A stretch of 64,000 bases of DNA. Source: Symsagittifera roscoffensis (Eukaryota > Xenacoelomorpha > Acoela > Convolutidae). Of this stretch, positions 63,875 through 64,000 are shown piece by piece; position 1 is the stretch's first letter; every line of letters begins with the position of its first letter. Position numbers and translations under genes: made by a program. Location of the stretch: the NCBI RefSeq assembly GCF_963678635.1, contig NC_087064.1, positions 58,972,338-59,036,337 of the forward strand, in the 5' to 3' direction. The notes under the pieces are model-generated. The model made no database searches. It worked only from the letters and a program-made list of their open reading frames with translations, and was not told the origin of the DNA.

Positions 63875-64000
63875 CCTACCATAAAACCTCCTCATCAAAA
63901 CATGTATTATGATTTTGAAAACTAATTTGTATGAACTTCGCATTTCAAATTATAAATTTAAACTTGAGCAAACTCCTCCTGCTCAAGTATTATTTTGAAT
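63875..64000 (+). other. TRPM 3' UTR or flank
   Basis: Sequence after the stop. No canonical AATAAA seen; TATAAATTTAAA near 63951 is the nearest AT-rich candidate. Confidence 0.4.

Overview
This window comes from an intron-rich, AT-rich animal genome, most likely a marine invertebrate. I cannot name the species. A larvacean-type tunicate or another lineage rich in env-bearing LTR elements is only a guess. The host content I can support is one gene on the + strand: the middle and C-terminal part of a TRPM-family cation channel. It is spread over 12 exons (253-447, 4030-4144, 4487-4648, 9359-9562, 9807-10066, 51322-51450, 53277-53564, 53777-54038, 55783-55967, 58743-~59041, ~61253-61335, 63081-63874). 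Splice phases agree at 10 of the 11 junctions. The 5' end lies outside the window and the stop codon is at 63872-63874. Everything else sits in its introns or 3' flank.

The intron between exons 5 and 6 is about 41.3 kb (10067-51321) and holds three LTR retrotransposons. Element C (10644-17279, minus strand) is a decayed BEL/Pao element that has lost its integrase core. Element B (19277-26663, minus strand) is a Ty3/gypsy element with a perfect 5-bp target duplication and LTRs that appear identical apart from one 25-bp indel. Its pol is broken by a stop and a frame change, and its gag carries a triplicated 71-bp unit. Element A (30102-48956, + strand) is the striking one: an 18,855-bp LTR element with 410-bp TG...CA LTRs and a perfect 4-bp target duplication (GTAT). 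It has gag, a long pol (NC, PR, RT, RNase H, INT, GPY/F), a small basic ORF before gag, and a chain of overlapping ORFs after pol. That chain comprises two small hydrophobic proteins, a 379-codon frame without any ATG, an 872-aa envelope-like glycoprotein and two unknown ORFs of 306 and 304 codons. A textbook-like 79-bp intron follows the last stop codon. This is the best candidate here for an undescribed system: a complex-retrovirus-like, giant Ty3/gypsy element.

The rest is repeat debris. One non-autonomous family of about 550 bp has short hairpins at both ends, and the 3' hairpin shows a compensatory change. A second family carries GGCGGATCTAGG-like ends. A third carries a perfect GTGC/GCAC hairpin. 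There are also a TIR-bounded minisatellite into which element A jumped, an 881-bp foldback element with TA target sites, a LINE reverse-transcriptase relic, a 424-bp CT-rich microsatellite tract and AT-rich palindromes. I see no tRNA or rRNA gene and no CRISPR array. All family assignments are from reading motifs; no database search was run.
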